From: Desulfobacula sp.
Lineage (GTDB): Bacteria > Desulfobacterota > Desulfobacteria > Desulfobacterales > Desulfobacteraceae
DNA: 38,781 nucleotides
Direction of reading: 5' to 3'
Assembly: GCA_028280105.1 (NCBI GenBank)
Contig: JANQML010000001.1
Span: 1-38,781, forward strand
Shown piece after piece: positions 25,143 through 32,731 of this stretch; the stretch's first letter is position 1, and each line of letters starts with the position of its first letter. The position numbers and the translations under genes were made by a program. The notes beneath the pieces were generated by a model. It was not told the DNA's origin. It searched no databases and saw only the letters and a list, made by a program, of their open reading frames with translations.

Positions 25143-25685
25143 TTATAGACTGGATTGTCCCATTTGATATCCCAGTTCCAATGATTTTTTGTTCATCTCC
25201 ATAAAATCCTTTGGGATGGTCGTTTCCAGCACCTTCATAATCGAATCCGGTTCGATTAAACCGGTGATCCCTAACAATGTTCCCAACATACAGATATTAA
25301 AGACAATGGGTTTGCCGATCTGATCCATGACGGTTTCATACATGGGCAGACTGATATGTTTGGCAGCCACCTTCTTTTCCGTGTTTACATATCTGGCGTC
25401 TACCAGAAGCAAACCGCCGGGCCTTATGATCGACGAAAACTTATTATACGCATCTTGAGTCAGACTGACCAGAATATTGGGCTGAATCACTTTGGGAAAA
25501 TTGATTTCACCATCATCAATGATCACATCACTCCTCGTAGCACCACCTCGGGCTGCTGCACCATAACTTTGAGACTGGATGGCATGTTTGTCCTCAAACA
25601 GGGCTGCGGCTTTGGCTAAGATAATGGCTGCAGTGATCACACCCTGGCCGCCGGAACCGGAAAATACAATACGGGAACGTTCCAT
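25143..25685 (-). CDS. korC: 2-oxoglutarate:ferredoxin oxidoreductase gamma subunit
   Basis: 180 residues matching the gamma subunit family of 2-oxoacid:ferredoxin oxidoreductases: N-terminal FSGSGGQGVITAAIILAKAA followed by QSYGAAARGGATRSDVII. Together with KorA, KorB and KorD it converts 2-oxoglutarate plus CoA to succinyl-CoA with ferredoxin reduction. Its ATG overlaps the korB stop by one base. The substrate is inferred from the aconitase and isocitrate dehydrogenase nearby; related enzymes act on branched-chain 2-oxoacids. Confidence 0.88.
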   Translation of the reverse strand: MERSRIVFSGSGGQGVITAAIILAKAAALFEDKHAIQSQSYGAAARGGATRSDVIIDDGEINFPKVIQPNILVSLTQDAYNKFSSIIRPGGLLLVDARYVNTEKKVAAKHISLPMYETVMDQIGKPIVFNICMLGTLLGITGLIEPDSIMKVLETTIPKDFMEMNKKSLELGYQMGQSSL

Positions 25686-26506
25686 TATCTGCCTCCTTTG
25701 GCCTGGGCTTTTTCAATGACCTCATCGTATGCTTCGCAATATTCGGGGACATCAGTGTTTTCTACAAAAACACCCCTCTGGATGAGATCCGGGTTTTCCT
25801 CCAGCTTTTTAGAACCGATTTTTACCGTGTTGGTTTTATAAGCCTCCATCATTTGAACAGCATCCCCTTCTCTGTTTTTACGTCCATAGTAGGTCGGACA
25901 CTGACTTAAAATTTCCACTACCGAAAAACCTTTGTGCATGATGGCTTTTTTAAAATAGTTTTTTGCTTCATTGGCATGGTATACAGTGGTTCGGGCGACA
26001 AATGTGGCACCGGAACTCTTGGCCAGGTCCGCAATATCAAACTCCCGGTCAATGGTGGAATAAGGGGCGGTAGTTGCTTTCTTATTACAACCTGACAATG
26101 GAGAAAATTGGCCGCCGGTCATGCCGTAAATCCGGTTGTTCATCACTATTGCAGTGATGTCGATATTTCTTCTGGCGGCATGGATAAAGTGGTTGCCGCC
26201 GATTGCCAAAGCGTCTCCGTCGCCCATGGCGACCAGGGTTTTGAGATCCGGCTTGGATAATTTTACACCTGTGGCAAAGGTAAGAGCCCGACCGTGAATG
26301 GTATGCAAAGAGTGAAAATCCACATAGCCGGATATCCGGGAAGAACACCCGATACCTGAAGCCATGACAATCTCATTTTTGGACAGTTCAAGCTCATGGA
26401 TCGCTCTCAGCAGGGAGCCTAACACGACACCATGGCCACAACCCGGGCACCAGAGATGAGGAAAAAAGCGGGCTCTGATATAATCCTTAAAGTCAAATTT
26501 TTTCAT
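25685..26506 (-). CDS. korB: 2-oxoglutarate:ferredoxin oxidoreductase beta subunit
   Basis: 273 residues carrying the thiamine-diphosphate site. CPGCGHG near C20 and C23 opens the protein, followed by GIGCSSRISGY. The cofactor and metal motif VAMGDGDALAIGGNH is followed by NNRIYGMTGGQ. This is the catalytic beta subunit of the Kor-type enzyme. The gene lies between korA (one base gap) and korC (one-base overlap), so the four subunits are translated as a unit. Confidence 0.9.
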   Translation of the reverse strand: MKKFDFKDYIRARFFPHLWCPGCGHGVVLGSLLRAIHELELSKNEIVMASGIGCSSRISGYVDFHSLHTIHGRALTFATGVKLSKPDLKTLVAMGDGDALAIGGNHFIHAARRNIDITAIVMNNRIYGMTGGQFSPLSGCNKKATTAPYSTIDREFDIADLAKSSGATFVARTTVYHANEAKNYFKKAIMHKGFSVVEILSQCPTYYGRKNREGDAVQMMEAYKTNTVKIGSKKLEENPDLIQRGVFVENTDVPEYCEAYDEVIEKAQAKGGR

Positions 26507-26507
26507 C

Positions 26508-27659
26508 TTACACCCCCTTTCCCTGGATTATTCGAAGTACGCTTTTAATGTCTTCCGGAGAGAGCAGTTCACCATCGATCCGGTTTGCCAAGAATACTTT
26601 TTCCGGTTGATCTAAGGCGTTTTTAACCTGTGACAGCACCTGGCCCATATTCATTTCCACTACGATCACCGCTTTTGCACCCGCGCATTTCTCCCGGATC
26701 AATCCACTTGGAAACGGCCAAAGCGTCTGCAATTCAAGCACACCGATTTTAAGGCCCTTTTCTCTTTTTTCCTTTGCCATGTGAATGGCAGACCGGGCTG
26801 ACGAACCGTAGGAAATCAGCATGAATTCCGCATCATCCATGAAGTATTCTTTATGCCGGTTAATGGCATTGACGTTATTTTCTATCTTGTCCACCAGATG
26901 TCTTAACAATCCTTTGACAACCTTTGGGTTGTTATTGGGAAACCCCCACATGTCATGAAAAAGTCCTGTAACATTATATCGGTGTTCCGCACCAAAATCA
27001 GACATGGGCAGTCTTCCGTCTTCCCGGGGCAGGTAGGGGTGGTAATCCACACCTTTGGGAACAGAGGTTCTCAACCGGTCAACCACTGGAATTTCTCCAT
27101 GATCAGGGATAACCAGTCTTTCCCGCATATGCCCCACAACTTCATCCAGCAGGATGATGACAGGCGTTCGATAGGTTTCTGCCAGGTTAAAAGCTTCAAC
27201 CGTGATCTCAAAGACATCCTGATGGTTGGAGGCTGTCATCACGACAATGGCATGATCACCATGTGTGCCCCACCGTGTCTGGTTCACATCCCCCTGACTG
27301 ACATGGGTCGGGTTTCCCGTAGATGGGCCGCCTCTTTGCACATTGGCAATAACGCATGGAATCTCTGCCATGCAGGCATATCCCAAGGCTTCCTGTTTTA
27401 AAGAAAATCCAGGGCCGGATGTAGCGGTCATCACCTTGTGTCCGGTTAAGGACGCACCGATGATAGCACCCATAGAGGCGATTTCATCTTCCATTTGGAT
27501 GAACTTGCCACCGTTTTCCGGCAATCTGGATGAGAGCGCTTCTGCAATTTCTGTCGACGGTGTGATGGGATAGCCTGCGAAAAACTCCAGCCCGGCATAC
27601 ATGGCCCCTTCCATGCAGGCTTCGTTTCCCTGCACAAATTTAATATGATTGTTTTTCAT
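26508..27659 (-). CDS. korA: 2-oxoglutarate:ferredoxin oxidoreductase alpha subunit
   Basis: 383 residues of the OFOR alpha subunit. Its start includes GNEACMEGAMYAGLEFFAGY and PITPSTEIAEAL, and later ATSGPGFSLKQEALG and RGGPSTGNPTHVSQGD. It binds the diphosphate and forms the CoA side of the enzyme. It overlaps korD by 20 bases and abuts korB. The domain set is complete and of usual length. Confidence 0.9.
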   Translation of the reverse strand: MKNNHIKFVQGNEACMEGAMYAGLEFFAGYPITPSTEIAEALSSRLPENGGKFIQMEDEIASMGAIIGASLTGHKVMTATSGPGFSLKQEALGYACMAEIPCVIANVQRGGPSTGNPTHVSQGDVNQTRWGTHGDHAIVVMTASNHQDVFEITVEAFNLAETYRTPVIILLDEVVGHMRERLVIPDHGEIPVVDRLRTSVPKGVDYHPYLPREDGRLPMSDFGAEHRYNVTGLFHDMWGFPNNNPKVVKGLLRHLVDKIENNVNAINRHKEYFMDDAEFMLISYGSSARSAIHMAKEKREKGLKIGVLELQTLWPFPSGLIREKCAGAKAVIVVEMNMGQVLSQVKNALDQPEKVFLANRIDGELLSPEDIKSVLRIIQGKGV

Positions 27660-27873
27660 GTTCCTTTTCCTGTTCAGTTTCGATTTGGATCGCTAAATCC
27701 GGGCACCGGATTTCGCACAATTTACAGGCAATACAATCTTCAGACCTTGCAGCTTCAACTTTGCACTGCCGGTTCAGTTTCAGTACATCCCTGGTGCAAA
27801 AGTGGACACAGATCCCGCATCCTTTGCACCACTCCTGATCAATTACATGTTGAATAACATCATTTTTTTTCAT
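27640..27873 (-). CDS. korD: Ferredoxin-type delta subunit of the Kor enzyme
   Basis: 77 residues with two CX2CX2CX3C-type iron-sulfur motifs: WCKGCGICVHFCTRD and CIACKLCEIRCPD. This bicluster ferredoxin passes electrons from the Kor enzyme to the soluble ferredoxin pool. Start ATG 27873 is six bases after AAGAG; an in-frame upstream extension is unlikely. It is the first gene of the kor block and overlaps korA. Confidence 0.9.
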   Translation of the reverse strand: MKKNDVIQHVIDQEWCKGCGICVHFCTRDVLKLNRQCKVEAARSEDCIACKLCEIRCPDLAIQIETEQEKEHEKQSY

Positions 27874-27986
27874 GTTCATCTCTTGTAATGGTGCTGATTT
27901 TACAATCAACAAGTTAATTTTTATTGTTTGACATCCGGCTGACAGCTCAAATCAGTTGAAATCTGAACTGGTTATCCAAATAGACC

Positions 27987-28018
27987 AGGGAGCTGATCTA
28001 AACTATTTCCAGCTCCCT
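27987..28018 (-). terminator. Hairpin between tctA and korD
   Basis: AGGGAGCTG (27987-27995) pairs with CAGCTCCCT (28010-28018) around a 14-base loop, 40 bases past the tctA stop. There is no T-run, so it is more likely an mRNA processing or partial-termination structure that sets the ratio of transporter to kor transcript than a strong terminator. Confidence 0.5.
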
Positions 28019-28057
28019 ATCCATTATTCTGCTGCAGAAAAAAATTTGATTTAGTCT

Positions 28058-29608
28058 TCAGATACCTTCCGTTTTTGTGACTTGAGTACCACTATTTTCA
28101 GACTTTTCTCTCATCCTCTTTTTGATATAACTGATAATATACGGTGCAATGATGCTGGCAAAGGTTATAATCCACAACCCGATGGTAATGGGAGAACTGT
28201 AAAAGGTTGAATAGTCTCCATAGCTGTAGGTCAAAGCGCGTCTGAAATTCACTTCAATCAGGTTGCCCAGTACTAACCCCAGAATAAGGGGGGCCAAGGG
28301 GAAACCTGTTTTTCGCATGATAAACCCGACAACGCCAAATATCAGCATTAACACCAGATCAAATTCGCTGCCATTGATGACATACACGCCAACGATACTC
28401 AATACAGCGACCAACGGCATCAGTATCCAGCGCGGCACCAGTAAAATTTTTGCAAGAAGTCTGACCAACGGCAGGTTCAGGAATATCAAAACCAGGTTGC
28501 CGACAAACATGGAAGCGGCTACCCCCCAAAACATATCCGGTTGATCTGTCAACATGGTCGGACCAGGCGTGACACCCAGAGTGATGAGTGCTGCCAGCAT
28601 CACAGCCGTTGTTTCACTCCCCGGCACACCAAGTACCATCAGAGGAATAAACGATCCCACAGCCGAGGAGTTATTGGCTGATTCAGGTGCGGCCACACCC
28701 CGTAAATCCCCTTTGCCAAATTTCCCTTCTGAACCGGCCATTTTCTTTTCAGTGTTGTAAGCCAGGAAACTTGCAATGGTGGCTCCGGCACCCGGCAGCA
28801 CACCCACAACAAATCCGGTCACACATGACCGGAGGATGCCCGCAATGGCGTCTTTTATCTCTTTGAGTGTAAGAAACACCCGGTTCAGAGGGACAATGGT
28901 CTGTTTCGCATTACTAGCGGATTCAGACAGAAAGAGAAAAAGTTCTCCCACTGCAAAAACACCGATGACAACTACGATAAAATCAATGCCGTCCGCCAAT
29001 TCTCCAATGCCGAAAGTGAATCTGCGCATCCCGCCAAAACTAAGTTCATCAATTCCCACAGTGGCAATGGCCAGTCCCAGAAGGGCACTGAACATCGCTT
29101 TAAGAATACTGCCCTGGGAAAAGCTGGTCAAAGCGGTAAACGCACAAACCATGAGAACAAAATATTCGGATGGACCAAAATCAATGGCCAGCTTGGATAA
29201 ATACGGTGCAAAGATAACCAGTAAAAAAATAGACAGGGTGCCGCCTGAGAAGGATGCCACTGCACTCATTGCCAGGGCAGGACCGGCTTTACCCTGTTTA
29301 GCCAGAGGATTACCGTCAATACAGGTCACAGCAGAGGAAGAAGTACCGGGAACATTTAAAAGAATACTCGAGATGGAGTTACCATATTGTGAGCCGTAAA
29401 AAATCCCGGCAAAAAAGATTAACGCCGAAGAGGCTGGTAACTCAAACTGAAGCACAATAGGAAAAAGAATCGCAATGGCATTTATAGGGCCAATGCCCGG
29501 CAGCATTCCGATGACTGTTCCTAAAAAACAACCGATAACCACCAGCATAAGGTTTGTTCCAGTTAATGCAACGGAAAAACCTTGTAATAATAGATCAAAC
29601 ATATTCAC
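28058..29608 (-). CDS. tctA: Tripartite tricarboxylate transporter, large subunit TctA
   Basis: 516 residues, a large polytopic protein of the TctA family with the signature GMLPGIGPINAIAILFPI, the segment FYGSQYGNSISSILLNVPGT and the second-half GVLPGAGATIASFLAYNTEK. It is the transport channel of the TctABC system, which imports tricarboxylates such as citrate in a sodium- or proton-coupled manner with a periplasmic binding protein. It follows tctB by a 9-base gap. Length is normal. Confidence 0.93.
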   Translation of the reverse strand: MNMFDLLLQGFSVALTGTNLMLVVIGCFLGTVIGMLPGIGPINAIAILFPIVLQFELPASSALIFFAGIFYGSQYGNSISSILLNVPGTSSSAVTCIDGNPLAKQGKAGPALAMSAVASFSGGTLSIFLLVIFAPYLSKLAIDFGPSEYFVLMVCAFTALTSFSQGSILKAMFSALLGLAIATVGIDELSFGGMRRFTFGIGELADGIDFIVVVIGVFAVGELFLFLSESASNAKQTIVPLNRVFLTLKEIKDAIAGILRSCVTGFVVGVLPGAGATIASFLAYNTEKKMAGSEGKFGKGDLRGVAAPESANNSSAVGSFIPLMVLGVPGSETTAVMLAALITLGVTPGPTMLTDQPDMFWGVAASMFVGNLVLIFLNLPLVRLLAKILLVPRWILMPLVAVLSIVGVYVINGSEFDLVLMLIFGVVGFIMRKTGFPLAPLILGLVLGNLIEVNFRRALTYSYGDYSTFYSSPITIGLWIITFASIIAPYIISYIKKRMREKSENSGTQVTKTEGI

Positions 29609-29617
29609 CTGATTCGA

Positions 29618-30058
29618 TTAAAAAAAGTTTAATATTCCGGCTGGAAGGTTCAAACCCAGTAAACGGTCAAAAACCACAAAAAAAGTGATCGCGACTATTA
29701 TAGACACCGGTATGATAAATTTTCGCTTTGCATTAAAAACCCACATGCATATACCCATCAGAACACTGGCACAGATTAAAAATCCAACCTTATGCAGCAC
29801 CAGGCTGTAAATTAGGATGGTGCATATTGTAATCCCTATCTTCTGCAGGCTCTTTAAGTCTGGCCAGGTTACTTTATGCTTTGTGGGCCATATCATGAGT
29901 GCGATTGAAAGCAGTACCATGCATACACCCAAGGCAAAGGAGTAAAATTTTTCATGTGTCGGGTCAAAATCTGCATCCAGATTGTAGGCCGATATGCTGT
30001 AGATCACGCTCATCAGCAGCATGATCAATGCATATTTTCTGTCTTCTGTTATATTCAT
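29618..30058 (-). CDS. tctB: Tripartite tricarboxylate transporter, small subunit TctB
   Basis: 146 residues with four membrane segments in the TctB layout (hydrophobic at about 10-25, 40-55, 78-105 and 110-138). The sequence is weakly conserved in this family; identity rests on its position between tctC and tctA and on topology. It anchors the complex in the inner membrane. Confidence 0.82.
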   Translation of the reverse strand: MNITEDRKYALIMLLMSVIYSISAYNLDADFDPTHEKFYSFALGVCMVLLSIALMIWPTKHKVTWPDLKSLQKIGITICTILIYSLVLHKVGFLICASVLMGICMWVFNAKRKFIIPVSIIVAITFFVVFDRLLGLNLPAGILNFF

Positions 30059-30066
30059 GGCATCAT

Positions 30067-31059
30067 TTATTTAATAATATTCAGTTCCCTGGAAATAGTG
30101 GCAACATTCTCAATCTGATTTCTGACAAAAGCATCGAAATCTTTACCAAATGAAGTGAACTCAGCCAGACCGTTTTTTTCTCTGATTTCGGTCCACTCTG
30201 GCGACATGGCAACAGCTTTTACGGCAGACACCCAGTAATTATAGGCGTCATCTGATATCCCGGCAGGAGCGTAGAATGCGCGCCAGTTTCCGCCAATAAC
30301 ATCATAGCCCTGTTCTTTGGCCGTCTTTGCATCACCCAGTGCGGGAATTTTGTCTTCAGAAAGAACGGCTAAAATACGCACCTTACCGGCTTGGAACTGG
30401 CCGATTATTTCCGAAGCATCTCCTGTGAATGCCGCTGCCCGGCCACCGATTACTTCCAGCATGGCTTTCCCGCCATTATCAAAGGGAATATAATTGATAC
30501 TTCTTAAATTTTTAACACCAGCTTCTTTGGCCACCAACAGCGCCTTTATATGATCCCACCCACCTACAGAACTTGCACCGACAATAGGTGTTTTTTTAGG
30601 ATTGCTTTTGAGCTGGGCGACCAGATCATCCAAGGTTTTATATGGAGAGTCTTTACCGACAACAATTACGCCGTAATCCATACCCAATGCGCCAACCCAT
30701 CTGACATCATCGGCTTTGTAGTCGCCAAACACTTTCTGAGCCAACCGGGTGGCTGTGGCTGCACTGGCAGCTACGATAAGATTTTCATCGTTGTTTCTTG
30801 TGTTAACAACATGAGAAAACGCTTTTCCTCCACCGGATCCCGACATGTTTACAACCTTCATGGAGCCGTCAATAAGATCCAGTTTCTGCATCATCTGAGC
30901 AGCCGGAACGCGACAGGTGAAATCCCATCCGCCGCCGGCACCTGCCGGTGCAAGACATTCACAACCTGATGGCTTTTTAACATCAGCTGACGCAGGTGAA
31001 ATTACGATTAAACCAATAAAACCAACAACCAGTAATAATAAAACAAATACTTTCCTCAT
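30067..31059 (-). CDS. tctC: Tripartite tricarboxylate transporter, binding protein TctC
   Basis: This 330-residue exported binding protein (Bug/TctC family) has a signal peptide (MRKVFVLLLLVVGFIGLIV, cleavage near SPASA) and an early APAGAGGGWDFTCR loop that normally contacts a carboxylate ligand. I use ATG 31059, preceded by GGAGATTATC; an upstream in-frame extension to 31173 has no signal-peptide logic. It is the first gene of the tctCBA operon. A sigma54-type promoter and three activator-like sites lie upstream. The ligand is probably citrate or another tricarboxylate from the neighbouring aconitase and icd, which is an inference. Confidence 0.9.
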   Translation of the reverse strand: MRKVFVLLLLVVGFIGLIVISPASADVKKPSGCECLAPAGAGGGWDFTCRVPAAQMMQKLDLIDGSMKVVNMSGSGGGKAFSHVVNTRNNDENLIVAASAATATRLAQKVFGDYKADDVRWVGALGMDYGVIVVGKDSPYKTLDDLVAQLKSNPKKTPIVGASSVGGWDHIKALLVAKEAGVKNLRSINYIPFDNGGKAMLEVIGGRAAAFTGDASEIIGQFQAGKVRILAVLSEDKIPALGDAKTAKEQGYDVIGGNWRAFYAPAGISDDAYNYWVSAVKAVAMSPEWTEIREKNGLAEFTSFGKDFDAFVRNQIENVATISRELNIIK

Positions 31060-31186
31060 GATAATCTCCATTTTTAAAAGGTAAAAATAATTGCCATGGA
31101 TTTTGATTTTGTTGAGACACCCTCCGCAGCAATAAGCTAATAATCCATGTCGGTCATAATTCCGGCCGGTCATAATCGCGAATAAT

Positions 31187-31203
31187 TGCGAATAGTATGC
31201 CAG
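31187..31203 (-). promoter_or_regulatory. Sigma54-type promoter of tctC
   Basis: On the minus strand CTGGCATACTATTCGCA matches the -24/-12 consensus with GG and GC exactly ten bases apart. It would start transcription near 31175, about 116 bases before the tctC start. Three dyad sites 106-165 bases upstream of the -24 box fit an activator-bound enhancer, and the NtrC-type regulator in this gene set fits. Confidence 0.65.
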
Positions 31204-31308
31204 GAAAATGGGATGAACGCTTTAAATCCTCAAAGTCTTTATCCATGAATGATTTAATGAATAGTTGACGATCTTATTTAAAGACCGGAAAGGTGAATGA
31301 CAGATCAA

Positions 31309-31367
31309 TTCTGATTTTATCAGAAAAAACTCTAATAAAATCAGAAAATAATCTAACTTTATCAGAA
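31309..31367 (-). promoter_or_regulatory. Three 17-bp dyad sites 21 bp apart (activator enhancer)
   Basis: Sites start at 31309 (TTCTGATTTTATCAGAA), 31330 (CTCTAATAAAATCAGAA) and 31351 (ATCTAACTTTATCAGAA). Starts are exactly 21 bases apart, two helical turns, so all lie on one face of DNA. The first is a perfect dyad; the others keep the ATCAGAA half. They lie 106-165 bases upstream of the -24 box of the tctC sigma54 promoter, in the usual enhancer range. Confidence 0.68.
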
Positions 31368-31378
31368 AACCGGATAAG

Positions 31379-31423
31379 AAAAGGGCAGCGTCCGGCTGGA
31401 TCAGATGCTGCCCTTTTTGTTTA
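31379..31423 (-). terminator. Intrinsic terminator after icd
   Basis: AAAAGGGCAGC (31379-31389) pairs perfectly with GCTGCCCTTTT (31407-31417) around a 17-base loop. On the minus strand the stem ends in TTTTCTT, on the plus strand in TTTTGTTT, so it can work in both directions. It separates the acn-icd operon from the tct regulatory region. Confidence 0.75.
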
Positions 31424-31448
31424 AACCTCAACGTTGCAACGATGAGGT
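31424..31448. repeat. 25-bp intergenic repeat, copy B
   Basis: Identical over 25 bases to 19746-19770, with the CGTTGCAACG palindrome and CCTCA/TGAGG outer pair. It lies between the icd stop and the terminator hairpin. See copy A for the shared gene-end position. Confidence 0.75.
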
Positions 31449-31477
31449 AAAATTCAGTATTGCTCTTATGCGAAATG

Positions 31478-32680
31478 CTATTGCGAAAGCTGATCAGCGA
31501 CCTTTTCAAGAAATTGAACAGAGTCCAGAATTTCAACAGCTTCTTCGTCGCAGATGGCTGCCAGGTCACCGGTCATGAAACCGGATTCAATGGTTTCAAC
31601 AACGCTTTTCTCCAACCGGTCTGAAAACGTTACAAGGTCGGAGATCCCGTCAAGTTCTCCCCGTTTTCTCAACGCACCGGACCAGGCAAATATTAAAGCA
31701 ACAGCATTGGTTGACGTTTTCTCACCTTTCAAATGTTTATAATAGTGCCGCTGCACTGTGCCATGGGCTGCTTCATACTCAAAATAGCCATGCGGTGAAA
31801 CCAGAACCGAAGACATCATGGCCAGAGAACCAAAGGCGGAAGCCACCATATCACTCATTACATCTCCATCATAATTTTTACACGCCCAGAGCATTCCTCC
31901 CTTAGTTTTCATCATACGGGCCACCACATCATCGATCAGGGTGTAAAAAAACGCTATGCCGGCTGCTTCAAATTTATCCCTGTATTCATTTTCAAAAATA
32001 TCTTCAAAAATGAGTTTAAATGTCTGGTCGTATTTTTTTGATATGGTGTCTTTGGTGGCAAACCAGCAGTCTACCTTTTCATCCAGGGCATATTCAAAAC
32101 AGGCCGTTGCAAAGCTCCGGATGGATTCATCCGTATTATGCATGCCTTGCAAAATACCCGGACCATCGAGTTCCATGATGGTTTCACGAATCTCTTTACC
32201 CTCGTTATCCGTAAATATGATCTCGGCTTTACCCCCTGTTTCGGTTCTAATTTCTGCATTTTTATAAACATCCCCATAGGCATGTCTCCCGACAATAATG
32301 GGCTTGCTCCAGGATTTGATCATTGGTTTGATATTATTAACCAGAATGGGTTTTCGAAATACGGTACCGTCCAGCATGGCTCGGATGGTTCCGTTTGGGC
32401 TTTTCCACTGCTGCTTCAGACTATATTCTTCCACTCTTTCCCGGTTGGGTGTGATCGTCGCATTTTTAACCCCAACCCTGTATCTTTTGATTGCATTGGC
32501 CGCATCAATAGTTACCTGGTCATCTGTTTCATCCCGATGTTTGATCCCCAGATCATAATATTCGGTTTTCAATTCTATAAAGGGCTGAATCAATTTTTCT
32601 TTAATCAATGGCCAGAGTACACGGGTCATTTCGTCCCCATCCAGTTCCACCAGCGGTGTTAACATTTTAATTTTAGACAT
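31478..32680 (-). CDS. icd: NADP-dependent isocitrate dehydrogenase, eukaryote-like
   Basis: About 400 residues of the homodimeric type II isocitrate dehydrogenase similar to mitochondrial/cytosolic eukaryotic IDH rather than E. coli Icd. Signatures are [20 protein letters not shown] at the start, [20 protein letters not shown] and [20 protein letters not shown], and late [20 protein letters not shown]. It oxidises isocitrate to 2-oxoglutarate, which the nearby Kor enzyme can use. ATG 32680 follows GGAGA by six bases. It is downstream of acn with a 51-base gap, forming an acn-icd operon. Confidence 0.93.
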   Translation of the reverse strand: MSKIKMLTPLVELDGDEMTRVLWPLIKEKLIQPFIELKTEYYDLGIKHRDETDDQVTIDAANAIKRYRVGVKNATITPNRERVEEYSLKQQWKSPNGTIRAMLDGTVFRKPILVNNIKPMIKSWSKPIIVGRHAYGDVYKNAEIRTETGGKAEIIFTDNEGKEIRETIMELDGPGILQGMHNTDESIRSFATACFEYALDEKVDCWFATKDTISKKYDQTFKLIFEDIFENEYRDKFEAAGIAFFYTLIDDVVARMMKTKGGMLWACKNYDGDVMSDMVASAFGSLAMMSSVLVSPHGYFEYEAAHGTVQRHYYKHLKGEKTSTNAVALIFAWSGALRKRGELDGISDLVTFSDRLEKSVVETIESGFMTGDLAAICDEEAVEILDSVQFLEKVADQLSQ

Positions 32681-32731
32681 GTTTTTCTCCAATTGCTAGT
32701 AAGAACTTATCGTTTGTTTTTACGTCGAAAT

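Noticed and set aside
31060-31173. N-terminal extension of TctC
   Set aside because: The extension would place 38 polar residues before a clear signal peptide; the ATG at 31059 has a good ribosome site.
31222-31569. Minus-strand open frame of 115 codons across the icd end and tct regulatory region
   Set aside because: It overlaps icd, the terminator and the three activator sites, and has no recognisable protein family.
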